Notes: generated by a model not told the origin, from the sequence alone. Shown: positions 42,301 to 58,000, counted from the first letter of the stretch. The stretch is DNA of 64,000 bases from Glandiceps talaboti (GCF_964340395.1 NC_135550.1:7608101-7672100), one strand, 5' to 3'. Made by a program: numbers and translations.

Positions 42301-45300
42301 TAGATGTGTAAATATTATGATGATTTGTGCTATTACTTGTACTCAGCATTATTCGATTATCATTGTAAGATATTCAATATAGGGTATACCCCTATTGACC
42401 AGGTGTCTATCTATGGTATGTTTTATTTGTTTTGTGTTGATTGCATAAGATGAATTTCTTGCACAAAAGTGAAGTTTGTGTTTTGAAACTGACAATTGAG
42501 AATGAAATGTAATGCACTATCAAAACAATCATATACAGTAATGTCAAGTAGCTTTGGGAAATTGATTTTGTTTTGTAGCCAAAATTACACTCTTTGTGTG
42601 TGTCAATGGCTGTATCACTATTTGTTTGCCATTTCTGGTATTATCTAATTCTGAAGTAGAAACTTGACAGGTGTACTTGAACTGGTGTACTTGAATTTTT
42701 TAGTATAAATGTGGTTCCTTCCTAGCATTACTATGTGTTTCAGTTTCAATTGTTGCGCATCTAATTCTCACTACCAACAGAAAGCACAAAGTATTTGCCA
42801 ACAACAAAATGTATTTGCCATCAACAATAAAATGTGTTTGATCAATGGAACCTGTCCCTTTAAAAGTTTGGTCATTTGTATTTTGTTCCCGTTGACAGTT
42901 TGTTGGTTTTTTGTTAATCCAAAATACCAACATCACTCCTTTAAATGGCCATTTCAGTGGACTTGTGTTGCTGCAACCAATTCCAATATTTGTGTTATAA
43001 TTGAGTCGTTAAACGCACAAAATTCTTCCAAAGACCTTTGTGATATGTCAAGAGGTATAACGCTTAGCTGTATCAAGTAGGTCTTTCTTGAAGAGAGGGA
43101 AAATGCTCGAAGGGGGTATAGAGTGGACTTTACCTTTTTTGGAACGGCTGGATTGACCACTTTGTGGGTTTGCTTCGCTTTCTCTGAACAGATCAATCAC
43201 TTGTAAGGGCCTTTTGCATCACATCGGTTTTAAGTTCCACGATCAAATTTCAAAGAGATTTCCGACTGAATGGACATGAAAACTGGCTGGAAAGTCAAAT
43301 TGAGAGGGTCCTTGACGATTTCAGTGCCGAGTTATTGCCTCATTTACAGATTATTTTTGAAAGGTGTGAAGTGGAAAACGGGGAATTTGGAAAAGTAAAA
43401 AGGTCCTCATGTCGTACAGACTGAAGATGTAAATTCTTCACAGAGTTTGTCGCTAACTTTTGTGTGGCCCAACAAGTTTATTTTTGTAGTCTGATTTTGC
43501 TGATAAGTGGTGTAAGAATAAACCGACGAAATGCAGTTGTTGTGTCACATTATTAACGAAACAGTCTGAGAAAGTACAAAACACTGTATACAAATATTAT
43601 TGATGGCTTGATGTTGTAATTGCCGTAAGAATCTTGTGGATGACTTTACCATGACCAAAGCTCTGCTCAAACATGTCCATCCTGTACTTTACCATGAAGG
43701 CATTGGTGCCCAAGAGTCGGACTGTTATCTTGATATCATAGCTATTTTTTTACAAAGGGCAATGTAAACACACGATTCAGCATCCACGAGGATCCTGTTC
43801 ACTCTACTACACCTACTCCTCCCCTCTCTATTCTCTAGATTTGGGTGGGGACCGACATCTGCCTTCCATCTATTGTCATGCTGTTTAGACTGCCAGACAA
43901 TGTAAACTTTGGAAAAAACTCACACAGTATAAGATTTAGGTCTTAGTGAGCTGGGCTATATCTTTACAGGTATTGTGCCTGTCTTATGTTTCCATAAGAG
44001 CAATTTAAAAACCACAGTAATCGCATTTAAAGATAAGCTCCGTGATATCAGCCATCCGGATTACAGAGAGTCACACAATGGAATGTACAAAACATCCACG
44101 TCTTTACTTTCTAATGGAATTTCTGTTTTCCTGAGTTTGTATATTTACTAAGTGTTCATTTTGTCACAGCCATTAGTAGGTCAATATTTGGAATACGTCT
44201 TAAAAAGACTTTGGTGAATTGGTGAACTATCACATGCATGGAAACAGGTATCTCAAAATGATCAAACATATGAAAGAGAATATCATGAAATGATCAAAAA
44301 TGTGAAACAGAATATCACAAAATGATCAAACAATTGGAATAGATATCACAACTATTAAAATCATGCAGCAGGTATCACAAAACTGTCAAAGTTATGATAC
44401 AGAGATCACAGAACTATCAAAGTCATGATACAGAGATGACAAAACTATCAAAGTCATGATACAGAGATGACAAAACTATCAAAGTTATGATACAGAGATG
44501 ACAAAACTATCAAAGTCATGATACAGAGATGACAAAACTATCAAAGTCATGATACAGAGATCAGAAAACTATCAGCTGATTTAAGCCCCTATTGTCTTAC
44601 TCTTGATTCATACATGAGTAGTTGATCATGATAGTGTATACTATCTATAAAACCAGTGAGGGTTATCCCAAGGAATAGCTTATTTCCAGATCAGCCACTT
44701 TCAATGTAACTGTGCACCATCAGTCAGATGAAAGATGGAAGATATAAGAATTAATTGAAGGCCTTTTTTTTTATTACATATAATTGTAATTTGCTCGATT
44801 GGGATCGCACTAAACACTTTCCTTTAAATTCCCATAGCTTGCCAAAGTCTGATTTAAATGTTGGTCAGTATTGTGACCTTTCTCTCACGGAAACTTAAGA
44901 CAGACGCAGTGCATGATTGTAAAGATATTGCCTAGCTCACTGAAACCTAAATGCAAGTTTGTTCACAAAGATAGTTATTGAATACTTTATGTCTAACAGT
45001 TCTTACTCATGAATCTGATTTTGACAGTGTCGAACAATCTTTTAAATGGCCTACGTGACACTGCACACTCGTCAGTGTTGTAGTCTGAGTGACCAGTGTC
45101 GTGAGTTTACATGATGGTACTAGTGTATTGGCTGGTATGAATTCTTAGACATATTGACTTTGTATTGATACCAACAATAGAGTTGTCCAGCATGAAATGT
45201 CTGTATGTGAGGTTGGTATGACTCCCAGACTTAACACAAAACTACTTTTCAACAAGGTGTTGGGACAATATTGTTATAGCCTGTTACAGTTCGTTGACAG

Positions 45301-48300
45301 TTTGGAATCTCTTGCCTGACAAATTTGTTGCCCCTCTATGAAGACAAAAAAAACCCCCTGACTTTGGGACATACTTATTGAACACAGGTGTTTGCAGTCA
45401 TTGATTTGTTTTTTCATTTTTTTTGTGGTAATTTTCTCAGGCTTACTCAGTCTTTGATGGAAAATTGCCATACATTGAATTAACATATGGCGTATAGGGC
45501 CGATACCAAACAATGATATTATTGAAGATTCATGCAAATGCATTGTTCATTAAGTGTGATATGCTGAAAGTTTCTGTACACATACATGAAAACAAAAGTT
45601 ACCGACAGTTTCCCAAATTTCTACACATTTTTGTTACTTGCAGATCAAACTAAAGAACCACTGCATTGATGTTTCTGTTTTTAAATTTGAGCAAAAGTTT
45701 GCTACACATTATTTAGAATTTTTTGAAAGTCACACTATATTGAATTCTTAATAATAGATTTATTTTGATATTTTAGTGTGATTATATTCACCAAGTATGA
45801 AGTATTTGAAGAAAAAAAATATCTGAAGATTTGCATACGTTTGATGAAAATGAATGTACATAATTTGTTTTCACATTTACTTGTAGTAGTAAGGGATTGA
45901 TAAATTCTGTATAACAGCAAAACAAATTAAAGATTTTGCAAATGTCTGAAAAAATAATGCCTGTCCAGCTTTAGTTAATGGACCAATCTAATTGGTAGTT
46001 TTTAGGTCACTGTTGTTGTTGAAAGTAGACAAAATTAATTCTTACTCACAATGTTAATACAGAGGTTCCAAACCCAGAAATATGGATGTATGTATAAAAT
46101 ATAGACTTAAGTGACAATAAAATGAAGCTACTTTGGAAAGGTAAATTGGAAACGAATGCAACGTTTCGATCCAGTCACATCCGATCAGTCTACTGACCTT
46201 AATCATGCAAGGCTTAAATTATTCAGCGTTAATGTCTTTCTCTCTCTCTTTCCGAAACTCCAATATAGACATTGAGTTTCCATGTCTGTCATCAGACATC
46301 CAAAACCAGACTTTAGCACAACTGTTCAGTCTGACATTGTTAACATGACAGATTTCTATCTTTGTGTGTTTTTATTTAGAAATCCAATCACTTGTTTTGG
46401 AGCTGTTTGTAGTCTTGGTAAGACACAACATCTCATCCCAAGAACTACAAACTTTCATACGGTTCATGCAACACAAGGATGTGCCAATGGTGAGTTTTGT
46501 ACAATGTGTGTTAGGGGCAAGGTCAATAGTTCAATGTAGGATAAAAAACTCAATTTTTTTACTTTGGGGGTGGAGGGGGTTTTGAACCATTTTGGTTCTC
46601 ATCTTTCAAAATCGATTTGACTTTTAATGGATATTTTGTACCCCTTAATACAAATCAAATTGAGAAATGGAAGAATTTTTGCTATCATAATAGTTAATGC
46701 GTGTGTGGCAATAAAATTAAGTAAAATGTCAGCAAAAGAACTATTTTTTACTCACTACATATATACTGGCTTTATATTCATAGCACTACACTACATAAAC
46801 TACTATACACTGATTTGAAATTCATTTTGGTTTGAAGCAATTTTCAATTTTGGCCAATTTAGTTAGAGGGGGTGGGGGGTGGGGGGGTCTGAGGCCTAAG
46901 TATAAGAATTTAGTCTTTTATCCTACTTTGAACTATTGATCTCACCCCTTATGTAGAGATTAGGTACAAAGGTCAAATACAAAAATTGTAATCTCAAAAT
47001 TAAAAACTCTATGATTTAAGTGTTGTTTGATGTTATCGTATTTGACTTACTACTAGTCGATGGTTATCATTGAGTTTATGAATTGTGAATCACTAAATTA
47101 AAAACTGTTGAAAAAAGTCAGAATGATGATGAACATTTTGACGATGATAAAATTTGAAAATTCCAGCATATTAACTATAGTGTTTGCATAGTACGTACCC
47201 ATTTCATGACGTATAGGTTTGATTTGATTTAAATTAACATGTTATCAAATATTGTTCGTATTTATTGTTCATAAATGATTTTTTTTTACAGGATTTACTG
47301 CTGTGTGCCTTGACCAATGTTGCCAGCAACATGACAACACAACCATCCCATATATTGTGTTTTCCAACCAGCATGATAACAGACAATGTTGACACCACGT
47401 CTCCACCACCACCACCAGCGACTACAGACTCCAGTCATAAAGTACCCAGCCCAGTATACAATGACTCCAGCAACGCCCAGAGAAGTGATGCCATATCAGC
47501 TACAATACTAGACTCTCCATGGACAATAGCACCCTTGCAGATACCCACTGTGGATAGTCCTACCTGGATGCCCTCCGTCAAAGGTTTCAGTCTATCTATG
47601 TGGATGAGAGTGGAAGGCAAAGAGGATACCGAGTTGACCTCTGACCCCATCAAAACTCTGTACAGAGAAGATAGTGCAGATAGTTTAGGTAATGTAGGCT
47701 GGAACAATCTTAGTCAGATCTTGTTGTCTCGTCACTCGTTGCAATTTCAAGAGTGAATGCTGAATATTCTGTAACTGTAAATGCATGAATGTTTTATTCT
47801 TGTGATCTAAATAGTGAAATGTCTTTGTCTTGATCCAAGTATCTGTAAAACTGGTCTATCTCCTTGTGTAGTGTTTCACTTTTCCCAACAGTTTTGTTTT
47901 AATCTGCACTTCAGATATTTTTCTTCCAAAAACTGACAGCGTCATTCTCTTCCCAATATATAGATATTGATAAAGTGGAACCCCTGACTGAGATGAAGAG
48001 AGAACCTAGTGTTGGTGCCAACGTTGATAATGACAGTCTCCATGTATGTTCCATTGGAAGCAGGGAAGTTTTATTGCAAATTTGGTACAATCCTACAACC
48101 AATGATCTCCTCCTTAGGTAAGTTTTACCAGTTGTGGACAACAGTTTACCAGGATTAGTAAACATGGGATGTATGTACACTCTACAGTCTAATAGTATGA
48201 CTAGAACTATAACAGTTTTTGTTTCCCAGTTGGACAGAAAAAAAACACTACAATTAGACAAAACAACCAAGGCAAACTTAGAAGCATTTCAAATACTGAT

Positions 48301-48914
48301 AAAGTCTTTTAAATATTGACAAAGAGTAAACTAGTTTTATTTATATTTTATTAATCTTTCATATACACTATACAGACACCATTTCAATACCTAAACACTG
48401 TTCTCTCAATGGAACCTGTTGCAAGATTATGTACATACAAAAACAAACAAAGAAGGAACAAACTAGCACCAAAAATTTACAGAGGCACAGTGTACTTTAA
48501 AAAAAGGAAAGATTTCTATTTACCAATTACATTAAAATTCTACATTCTTAAGTTATCTTTTAAAAATCGTTGCATTCCATACATGTGTTTTTAGTTATTG
48601 CTTTCAGGAATGTGTTTACAAATTATCATAACTCCAGTACAAACTTAGAAGTATTGCTCATTGTTTAGTATGTTTACATCACATATTTACACTCTATTTC
48701 TACATACATAAGACTGTTATGACTAACAGTGTAATTCAACAATTTAATTGTTTTGAAACAACAAACAGAACGATATGACAATAAACACTATGATATGACA
48801 ACAAACACTATGATATGACAATAAACACTATGATATGACAATAAACACTATGATATGACAGGATAGAATGAAGTAGGTCATTTCACATATCTCTGTTCGT
48901 TGGTTGATTGATTA

Positions 48915-48953
<39 letters not shown>

Positions 48954-51900
48954 GTTAACAATGTGACCATATTGTATTTGATATAGGTTGGTTTGGGAAT
49001 CAAAGGACAAGAAGGACGTTGTCTTGGTAACAAAGCATGTGTCCAGGATGTTAATTCCTGGAAAGTGGCAACACATGGCTGTGTCTTATTCGGAGAAAGT
49101 TGATGGGAAAACAACATGTGGAACGGTGAGTTAGATGAAACTAATATGAAAACATTGTGAGTGTTTCATTGGAAAAAAAATGATATGGCAACATTATGGG
49201 GGTTTCACATACACTTTGTGTATGCATGCAGCAAATATGACAGATTGCACTATATGTTTTTCATGTTTAGTTGTTCTTATTTGTGGTGGATGAATATGAT
49301 GTAATCTGATTGATGTTTTTTAACCACTGAAAACTGTGATATAGTGTAGTATGATGAGGCAAGTAGTGTAGTGATTCTAACATGATATAAATTGTATTAC
49401 AGTGTTCGTCGTTGTGAAGTGATGAGATGAAATTGACTTTGTTCTTATATCTTCATCTTATAACAGGTTGTATTGATAGTGGATGGTCACCACCAAGTTG
49501 ATGTATTAATGGACTACAGGACAATATCACTATCCAAACAAGCTGAACGTATTCATTGTCTGATTGGACATTCTAAGAAGATCCAGGATTCCGATCATCC
49601 CCCTGTCACTGTTTGGCAGATGAGTAACATCATGATTTTTGCTGGTAAGTCCTCAAAGTTTACAATGGTCAGAAAAATCTTGCCATAATTTTTTTTTTTT
49701 TTTTTGAGCCAATGGAGTAATCAATTGTTGGCAAGGGTGTTCATGCATGTACATTTTTTTGTCTTTTAAAGGCCTGGGATTCAGTTTGAGAAGGATTACA
49801 GTTGATGAATTTGTTTGTGCTGGACAACTGTTTTTCCCACCTAAATTTTAATCCTAATGAGCACCATGCAGGAAAACAACATTTGTCAACAATTTTTGTC
49901 AACTAAAAGTAGTTTAATACATCTATTTACCAGTATAAAATTCTAGAGATCATAGGGCAGAACAGTAAGTGTAAATTTTCGATAAAGATAGGCCTGGAAG
50001 CCAAAATAAACAGCCATAAATCTTTTGTTGTGAGAATATGCAGGTATGTGACCAAATGAGTTGACCAAGAGTTGACCCTTGGTTTAGTTCCATGTTATTG
50101 AAATTTGTAAATCTGTATTATGTTTTACTACCTTACTTAATAATGTATACATAGAATGGAAATGCTATGTTGATGGTAATTCCATATAGAACGCAGGGCT
50201 AAGAGTACTTATCAATGGTTGGATATTTGTCAAAATATCTTAAGCGTGTACATGTATATACATGCACACAATTTTGCAATACAAGGTTGTACATGATGTG
50301 CATAATGTCATTGAACCATGCACAACTTGTACACATACCACTGGTACCAGTGTGTGTGTGTGGATGCTTGTAAACCACAATGCAGTGACCGATGACCACA
50401 TTGTGACCTTGCAGCAATTAACTACCACTAGCGTTTCAAGTAGTCAATAAGGAAATTATCAGTGTTAGGATGCAGTCAGGGCAATGACTGAATCTGTACT
50501 TACGACCCCCCTCTCCCCCCCCCCCCCCCCAGTAATTAGGTCATGGACAACTGCTGAGTCTACCTGTTAGCCAATAACCCCCAAGTAAAATACTAAGTCT
50601 ACATGACCCCCAGTAATTAATTATAAGGTCATGAATTGCTGGATTTACCTGTTACACCCATTACTCCCATTAAAGTGGTGAATCTACCTCTTACACCTAT
50701 ACACTGATAATCCTAAGTAATTTGTCATGGACAATGTAGTAGACTCTTTCCGCAGTCCTCAGGAGCATCGCTAAAAGAGCTGTTTTGCATATACCGATAT
50801 CTACTGCATAATTATACTCGAATATCCTTGTACTGTTGGCCCTCATGGACTACATAGGCCTATCATTTGCTGATGCATTACTGTGATGTCCCGGGGCATC
50901 CATCGCAGTAACACATCACTGAATGATTAGCCCAATGTAGTCGATGAGTGGCCACAGTACAAGGATATTGGAGTACAATAATTGTGCAGTAGATACAAAA
51001 CAGCCCTTTTACTATTGATGCTCTGGAGGACTGGTGAAAGAGTCTAGGACAATAGCTGAGAGTATTACCATGGTTACATGTACAATCATAACTTCCAAAA
51101 AGGTCAGATGAGGGGTCAGAATCAATACCTGAATCTGTCCGTTGGTATTAAAAACCTCCAATAAGGTCATCAACCTTTATATCATGTTGCCCTTTATCTA
51201 GACTACAGGATGTGGTCACATTTCTCATAACCACAACTTGTATAGGTTGTAGGATAGACTAAAAGATTTTTGTATACCAGGAATTCCTAGCCACAACCTA
51301 AACAGTCCCAGGAGGGGTAGAACTTCAAGTTTTAATTATTTAGTCTATGCATAACAAAGACTGTCAGAAATATATAGAGACAGTGTGTCGTTTGTGACAA
51401 AATGCTGACCAGGCATGGAGGCTCCATAGACTAGTTTTGTCTACTTGAAACAAAAAAGTTAACCACAAATATGCTGGGCCCATATACTTTGTCATCGACA
51501 AAATTATGGCGGCTCCAAGGGACTGAATAAAGTTAGTGAAATTATAACAAAAAACTAATTTAAAACCACAAATATGCTGAACCAGTGCATGCTTTTGTCA
51601 TCGACAAAAGTATGGCGGCTCCATTGGACTATATAAAGTTAGTGAAATTGTAACAAAAAACCCAAACCACTAATATGTAGAATCAGTACATACCAATGTC
51701 TTTGTGATACTTCACACAAGCGCCGACAAAAATATTGGAACTCGATTTATTTCATCTGTTTGTAACAAAAAGTAAACCACAAATATTTAGAGCTTCTGAG
51801 ATCAATGTACTGCTTGGTATGTTTGTAGTGTATCTGGTGGTAACTGTTTCAAAATGAACGGTCTATCAAAAATTATGAACATTCACAACTACTTTAGGTA

Positions 51901-54900
51901 TCTATACCAGATTTGAAATCCAGAATTACAGGAAAAAAATCAGATCAAACAACAGTTTCATGATAATAAATAATAGATAATAAAATAATTTAGGGATGAG
52001 ATTGATAAAAACCCAAATTCTTTTAGTTTGGGGGCAGTGTTGCAGCCAGCCTTTTGAAAGAGTGGGACATAGTGTCCCGAAACTTTCATTTTTCTGGGTC
52101 ATCATACAATTTTTGGGGGACATTATAAAAAAAAGCGCCAATAGCGTTGTAGCACAACTGTACAGTTTTTCAAAATATTTACCCATATGCTGACCCATGC
52201 TAGATATTTGCTGAATGATTACGCAGTTGCCTATCCAACCCTGTTGTTATCTATGCAATATACATGATCATTTGGCTATTGCTATAGGTGTGGTCATGTT
52301 GCTAAACATATTTGCATACAATTTTAGTGTGGGTCAACTATGACCCGTCACTTCCAAAATTGTGGGTCAGGTCCAAAAAATGTGTGTCAAATGACCCAAA
52401 AAACCCCTCTGGCTGCAACACTGTGGGGGTGGTTTTTTTGAAGTATTTAAGTTAGCTCTCATCCTACAAAATATATCAAGGAAATTTCGAAATCATCCAT
52501 TGGTTTAATATGTAACCTGCTTGATATAAAATACAATTAAAATCACAAAACCTGAAACAAGGTGTTGTCTTGTTCAACAAAAATCTTACTATAAATATTG
52601 CTGCATTTTATCATCGGGCTCAACAAAAATCTGAACTTTGCTACATTTTACATGTATAATCCACCACTACAAGAATCTTTCCAATAGAAATACTTGTTGA
52701 GCAAAATCAGATAGCCATGTTAATAGTAAGATGTTTCTTGAACCAGACTATAAAATGTAGCAGTGTCTAATACTAAGATTTGTCTTGAGCCAGACACCGT
52801 TTTGTATCAGGTTTCATGACTTTCATTGTATTTCAATATACACAAATCATATAATGTGTATTCATTAATGATATAGCTGTACTATGGTCACAATATGCAT
52901 ATCATATGTCCATACTGGTTTCTTAGTATCAATTTAAACTCATTTTATAAACTTTTTTTTTATCTTTCCCAGAAGCTGTACTGAGTGCACAACATGCATA
53001 CCATCTGTACACACTGGGTCCAGACTGTAGTACTCTGAGTCGATGTGTTTCCAGCAAACAACTAGCTAACTATGAAATGTCCATTAGTAAAGATGTCTTA
53101 GATGCTGGATTATCAGTAGACATGTTAACTGGTGTCACTGATATGGACATTAAACCACTCCGGGTAAGATATCTTACATTAGTATTGGCCCTTACCATAT
53201 ACCCAGTATTGCTGCCATTGCAATTCAATGGAGAGCACATGCACAACTAACAGTAATTTTCCATATCATGCCCTGGCAAACTGTGCTCAAATATGGCAAG
53301 TGACCCGCTAATAGTTATATCCCTTTACTCAATGACTTGCTTTGTTACTTTTAATAGTTTACATATTTGCAAACAAAATGATATTTTACTGCCAATTTAT
53401 GTGTACAAATCATGGTATCGTGCATAATTCATGATGTCCATCTGAAGGACCAAAGATTTCCTTACAGTCTGCCATGTTTTTGAGAAAAAGAAAATGAATA
53501 TGATGAATGTTTTCATCTTTGATTTTGTTGATATACTAAATATAGTCGTGTTGTCATCAAGTGGCTAGGCTAGCTGAGAAGGCAACAGTTTTATACTTTG
53601 ATTTGATGTGACAAAAAATGCTTGATTCTGTCTGTATTATTTGTATGCAGGAAAGTATGGTAGTGGCCTACAGTCCTAGGAATGGTACAGTATACAGTCT
53701 GTACAGACAAAAACGTCAGATATCCCGCAGTGTCAGTATTGTCACTATTCTACAAAACAGTAATAAATCATCAGGAACAGACTTGTCAGTTCAACAACAA
53801 GTGTTCCCAATGCAGGCTACAGTACTTACGGAACTTGTACCCCAGATCTTTAGGGGATTACAGAATGCTGTCTATGAAGTCGGTGGTATTGCTGTCTTCA
53901 TCTACATGTTTGCAAAGGTACGTCTGGAATTCACAAAGTGATTGTACTTTCTGACCATGAGATGGGCAGGTCAGAGGTCATGAGATGGGAGTTTATTTTA
54001 GGCAGACTTTTAGAGTATGTTTTTTTTATTTATAGCTATGTGATGTGAATTGTTATACCACTAATTTAAAAGTATTTTTCATACTTCAAAATAACCCCTT
54101 GTGTGACCCCCCCCCCCACACACACACACACACACAGAGTTACTGTAAGCCAATCACCATATTAAACAACAGTCAATCAAGCAATCCATACAACCAAACA
54201 TTGAATCAACGTAATTGATCAATGATTGAATCAATACATTAATCAATATCAGTTAATCAATAGATCAATCACTTCGTTAATCAACAAAAGGCTACAGCAG
54301 ATAAAATACATTTCAGTGGAGACATTGACAACCATTAAGTGAGAGATCTATACAGAATGTTGAGTTATATCGACATGCCCAGCCTCATCATATTGTAGTC
54401 CTACCTACTGTATTAGAGTCCCTTCTTGTGTAAATGTAGCCATGAAAAAATGACCAAAACGACTGCTGCCATCCAGCAGCTTATTATCAATTGTTTGTGT
54501 CTTTCAGGTAGTGGAAAGGTGTGCTGATGAAGTAACACAAGCTAAGTCACTTGAACTGATATTACTATTGAAATCACAGAGTCAACAACTAGCAGAGGAG
54601 TTCAAGCAGTTAGATGGCTATGGTATGGTGTACAAAGTCTTACAGTCTGATCGTTGTCATCTAGGACAGCACATGTTGAAGGTAAATACTCACCCAATTC
54701 AGTTGACTCTTACAGTCTTACTAAGGAGTTCAGAATGTAAGACTTGTCCTAATTGGCTGTCTGTGAAGTGTAAGATACACCATGATTGGCTCTCTATGAA
54801 GTGTAAGATACACCATGATTGGCTCTCTATGAAGTGTAAGATACACCATGATTGGGTCTCTGTGAAGTGTAAGATACACCATGATTGGGTCTCTGTGAAG

Positions 54901-54964
54901 TGTAAGATACCCCACATTCTAATCACTCCTCAGTGAAGTGATGGCACAACTGGTCATATCTTAC

Positions 54965-55024
<60 letters not shown>

Positions 55025-58000
55025 CGAGATGAGAACAGGACAGTGGATAAATTCACACATTCTAAATTTCTATATAACTGTCATTGGCACAAAATGAATA
55101 TATTAAGTTATACTTCCAAACAATTGTAATTGCAAGACATCAGAGAAAGGTGTGATTTCTGTCCTCGTAATTGGTGACTTCTATCATGTTCTCTACATAT
55201 AAGTTATTTCATCAAACCAAACAAACAGGATATCATTTTCTGCTACAATCAGCTAAATTTTCTGGACTCAAGCAAAGCTAATGATTTTCAATGTAAACTA
55301 CACTTTCCTTGTAGGTGCTACTTGATGCTTGTTGCCATGGAGACACAGTTCTCAAAGGTTCACCCAGCAAGGGTTACCTGACAAACCATAAAAGCAAGGC
55401 AATTATTTGTGACAAGGAACTGGTATCTAAACTACTGTTGTCTTGGAAGTTGTGGTACAACACAGAAGTGGAGATATGGGAGACATTACTAGATGTGTTT
55501 AATCTGTTGATTTCTAAAGATCACCCATATCATGAATTCAATGCAAAACAACTACAGTGTTCCAAGGTTGTTGAGAAAATACTGCTAACTTGTAAGGTAA
55601 GGCATGACATCTTTAGTTTTGTCTGTATTTGGTTTTTTTGTCTTCCTCAATGTACATATGGTAAAGGTGATTTTAATGACATCGATACATTGTAAGTGTG
55701 ATATTATGGGTTTTCGTTGTAATTTGTTATGATATACTAGTATGCTTTCATTATAGCCAAAACCATGCATAGATCTGGGAACATTCACATCAGGGTCTGT
55801 GCCAAAGCTTAGAAGTATGTTTAATTAATATGCATATCTGTTGTCTTCTAGCCATTTATGCTTGTTGACGTAACTGTTACTATGTTAGTTTGTAATGTTT
55901 CATTTGCATAATTAATGACTTTCAGTACTTAGGCTATATTTTAAGAATGCACACTTCAAATTTCATATAACTTGGTATATGTATTGATATAGTTTACTGG
56001 TGTAGTTTTTAATTGTAATCAGTCATTTGTAGAATTAATGATTTGAGAATACAAGCTTCAAATTCCACATAATTTGATGATAACAAATTGCATGTGTCCT
56101 ACAAAGCTAGATTATTCATTTTGCAAAATTAATGACTTTCGGTAATTAGGCAATATCTTAAGTATACAAATTTAAGATTTCTTACAGTTTGATATAACTA
56201 TTTGCCAATTAAGGAGAATATCATGTATGATAGCTATAGCTAAGAATTTTGCATTCCATCAATTATTGTGTGTAGGAACAAAGATCTAAAGACTTTGCCC
56301 TTACATTCAGTATAAATCTGGTTTCCCATACATATGTGTATAAATACTCTGGAAGTTTATGATTTTGAAATGAAGTCACTAGACAAAGATAATGTTAGGG
56401 TATTATAATCTTCACAATTTTGATATTTATTTTGTTACAGGAACTTCAAAGTCAAGGTTTACCACCCCCTGCCGTCAGCATTGGTAAACGGTTTATTCGC
56501 CTAGTCAAAGATATGTTGGGAAGTCCACCAGATTTAGATACAATCATTACAATATGTGATTTCCTACTTGTTGTTCACCCAGCTGTCAGTACATTTGTCT
56601 GCCATGCACCGTCCAGTTTCTATTTTACTCAACATTCAGGTAAGCCTTAATGGTAATCTCTGACAAAATATTTTTAGAAACAACCATGAACAAATGACTC
56701 CAATGATGGTAAAGTTCAATAGAATTAATCTATGCTATAAATCCTTATGACTTCAGTGATCAGATTACACTAATGTGAATACCTTTGATCAAAACCCTGA
56801 CCTTTGGGACTAACTAAGCACTACCTGCCTAATACTATGATCAGTTGACAACCCATTTGGATTATAAGTAAGCTCCATGTCTCTATCCTGATTTCCTTAT
56901 TAGGTCCACAACAAGAATACAAACAGCGGTTGATCCTGTCCACCACACCATCTACTGCCAACAGTCCGGGAAGTAGTGTAGCAGATCGACAATCAACAAG
57001 AGAATCCCCTAGTCCATTCACTACTAGTACACCAATCAAGATTAGGAAACGATCCAGACATGCATCTATTCCTGAAATATCTGATGATGGTGATATAGGA
57101 AGTGATCCTGGTATGTCCTATCAATGGAATTCATTTGAATGCTTAAAAAATACACGTATCAGTTTTTCAGAAAAACTCACCTAGGAAAGTGGTTGGGGAT
57201 GTGTGACCAGGAAGAGAACATAATCCCTACCCACTTTCAGACATGCCAAATTATTAGCCAAGTTCAAAACAAAATGACTCATCACTGTGAAACTATCCCT
57301 TTTGAAACAAAATAGATGCTAAAAGCACACCCAATATCAAACTTGAATGCTCAAAAATGTACACCCCTTTGGGTGGTACATCCCTTGTATATTGCTTTTC
57401 AACGTTACCTCCCCACAACCACTCCCGCCCCCACCCCCACCCCCACCCCCATGGATAGATATTGACTGGCACTGCTGTTCATGTGTTTTATAATTATATT
57501 ATCTCTGTTAATACAATGAAATAAGTGGTGATTTCATTCATTTTTGTATAGGTATCATCAGCAGGCAATTGCTTAATGTTCAGGTGATTGGCAAGAGTAG
57601 CAGCTTTCCATCTCGAGAGATGGCCATAAGAAAACTGGATTGGAGTGATGAAAATGGGAAAGGAAAGGAAGAAAATAAAGACGGAGTGGAATGCAAGGAA
57701 GGCAAAGGTTCTGATGCTATGAAGATGGACTTACTTCAGGAAGTATCTTCAGCTATGAAACATCCTACATGTTCATTTTACCTGGGTGGAAGTAAAGACG
57801 TATCAGAAGATGACGTAGATGGTACACTTACTGGAAATAAAAGTACAATTGATGGCCAGATTAGTGAAGTACTGGTACACAAACCTGTCATTGACAATGT
57901 GACTGTGGAGACAGCAAACATGTTGAGTCAACAGAGCAATGATAACAGTATTAGAGAAGGAGATGTTAACAAATTGAACAGTCTGGACAGGACAGATTCT

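Noticed and set aside
42709-43080. 123-codon open frame in intron 8 as an extra LYST exon
   Set aside because: Exon 8 (phase 1) joins exon 9 (phase 1) with continuous homology, and the frame here has no LYST similarity.
46270-46329. Acceptor-like CAATATAG|ACATTGAG as an earlier start of exon 9
   Set aside because: The frame that follows does not match LYST. The acceptor at 46,379 gives the right phase and conserved residues.
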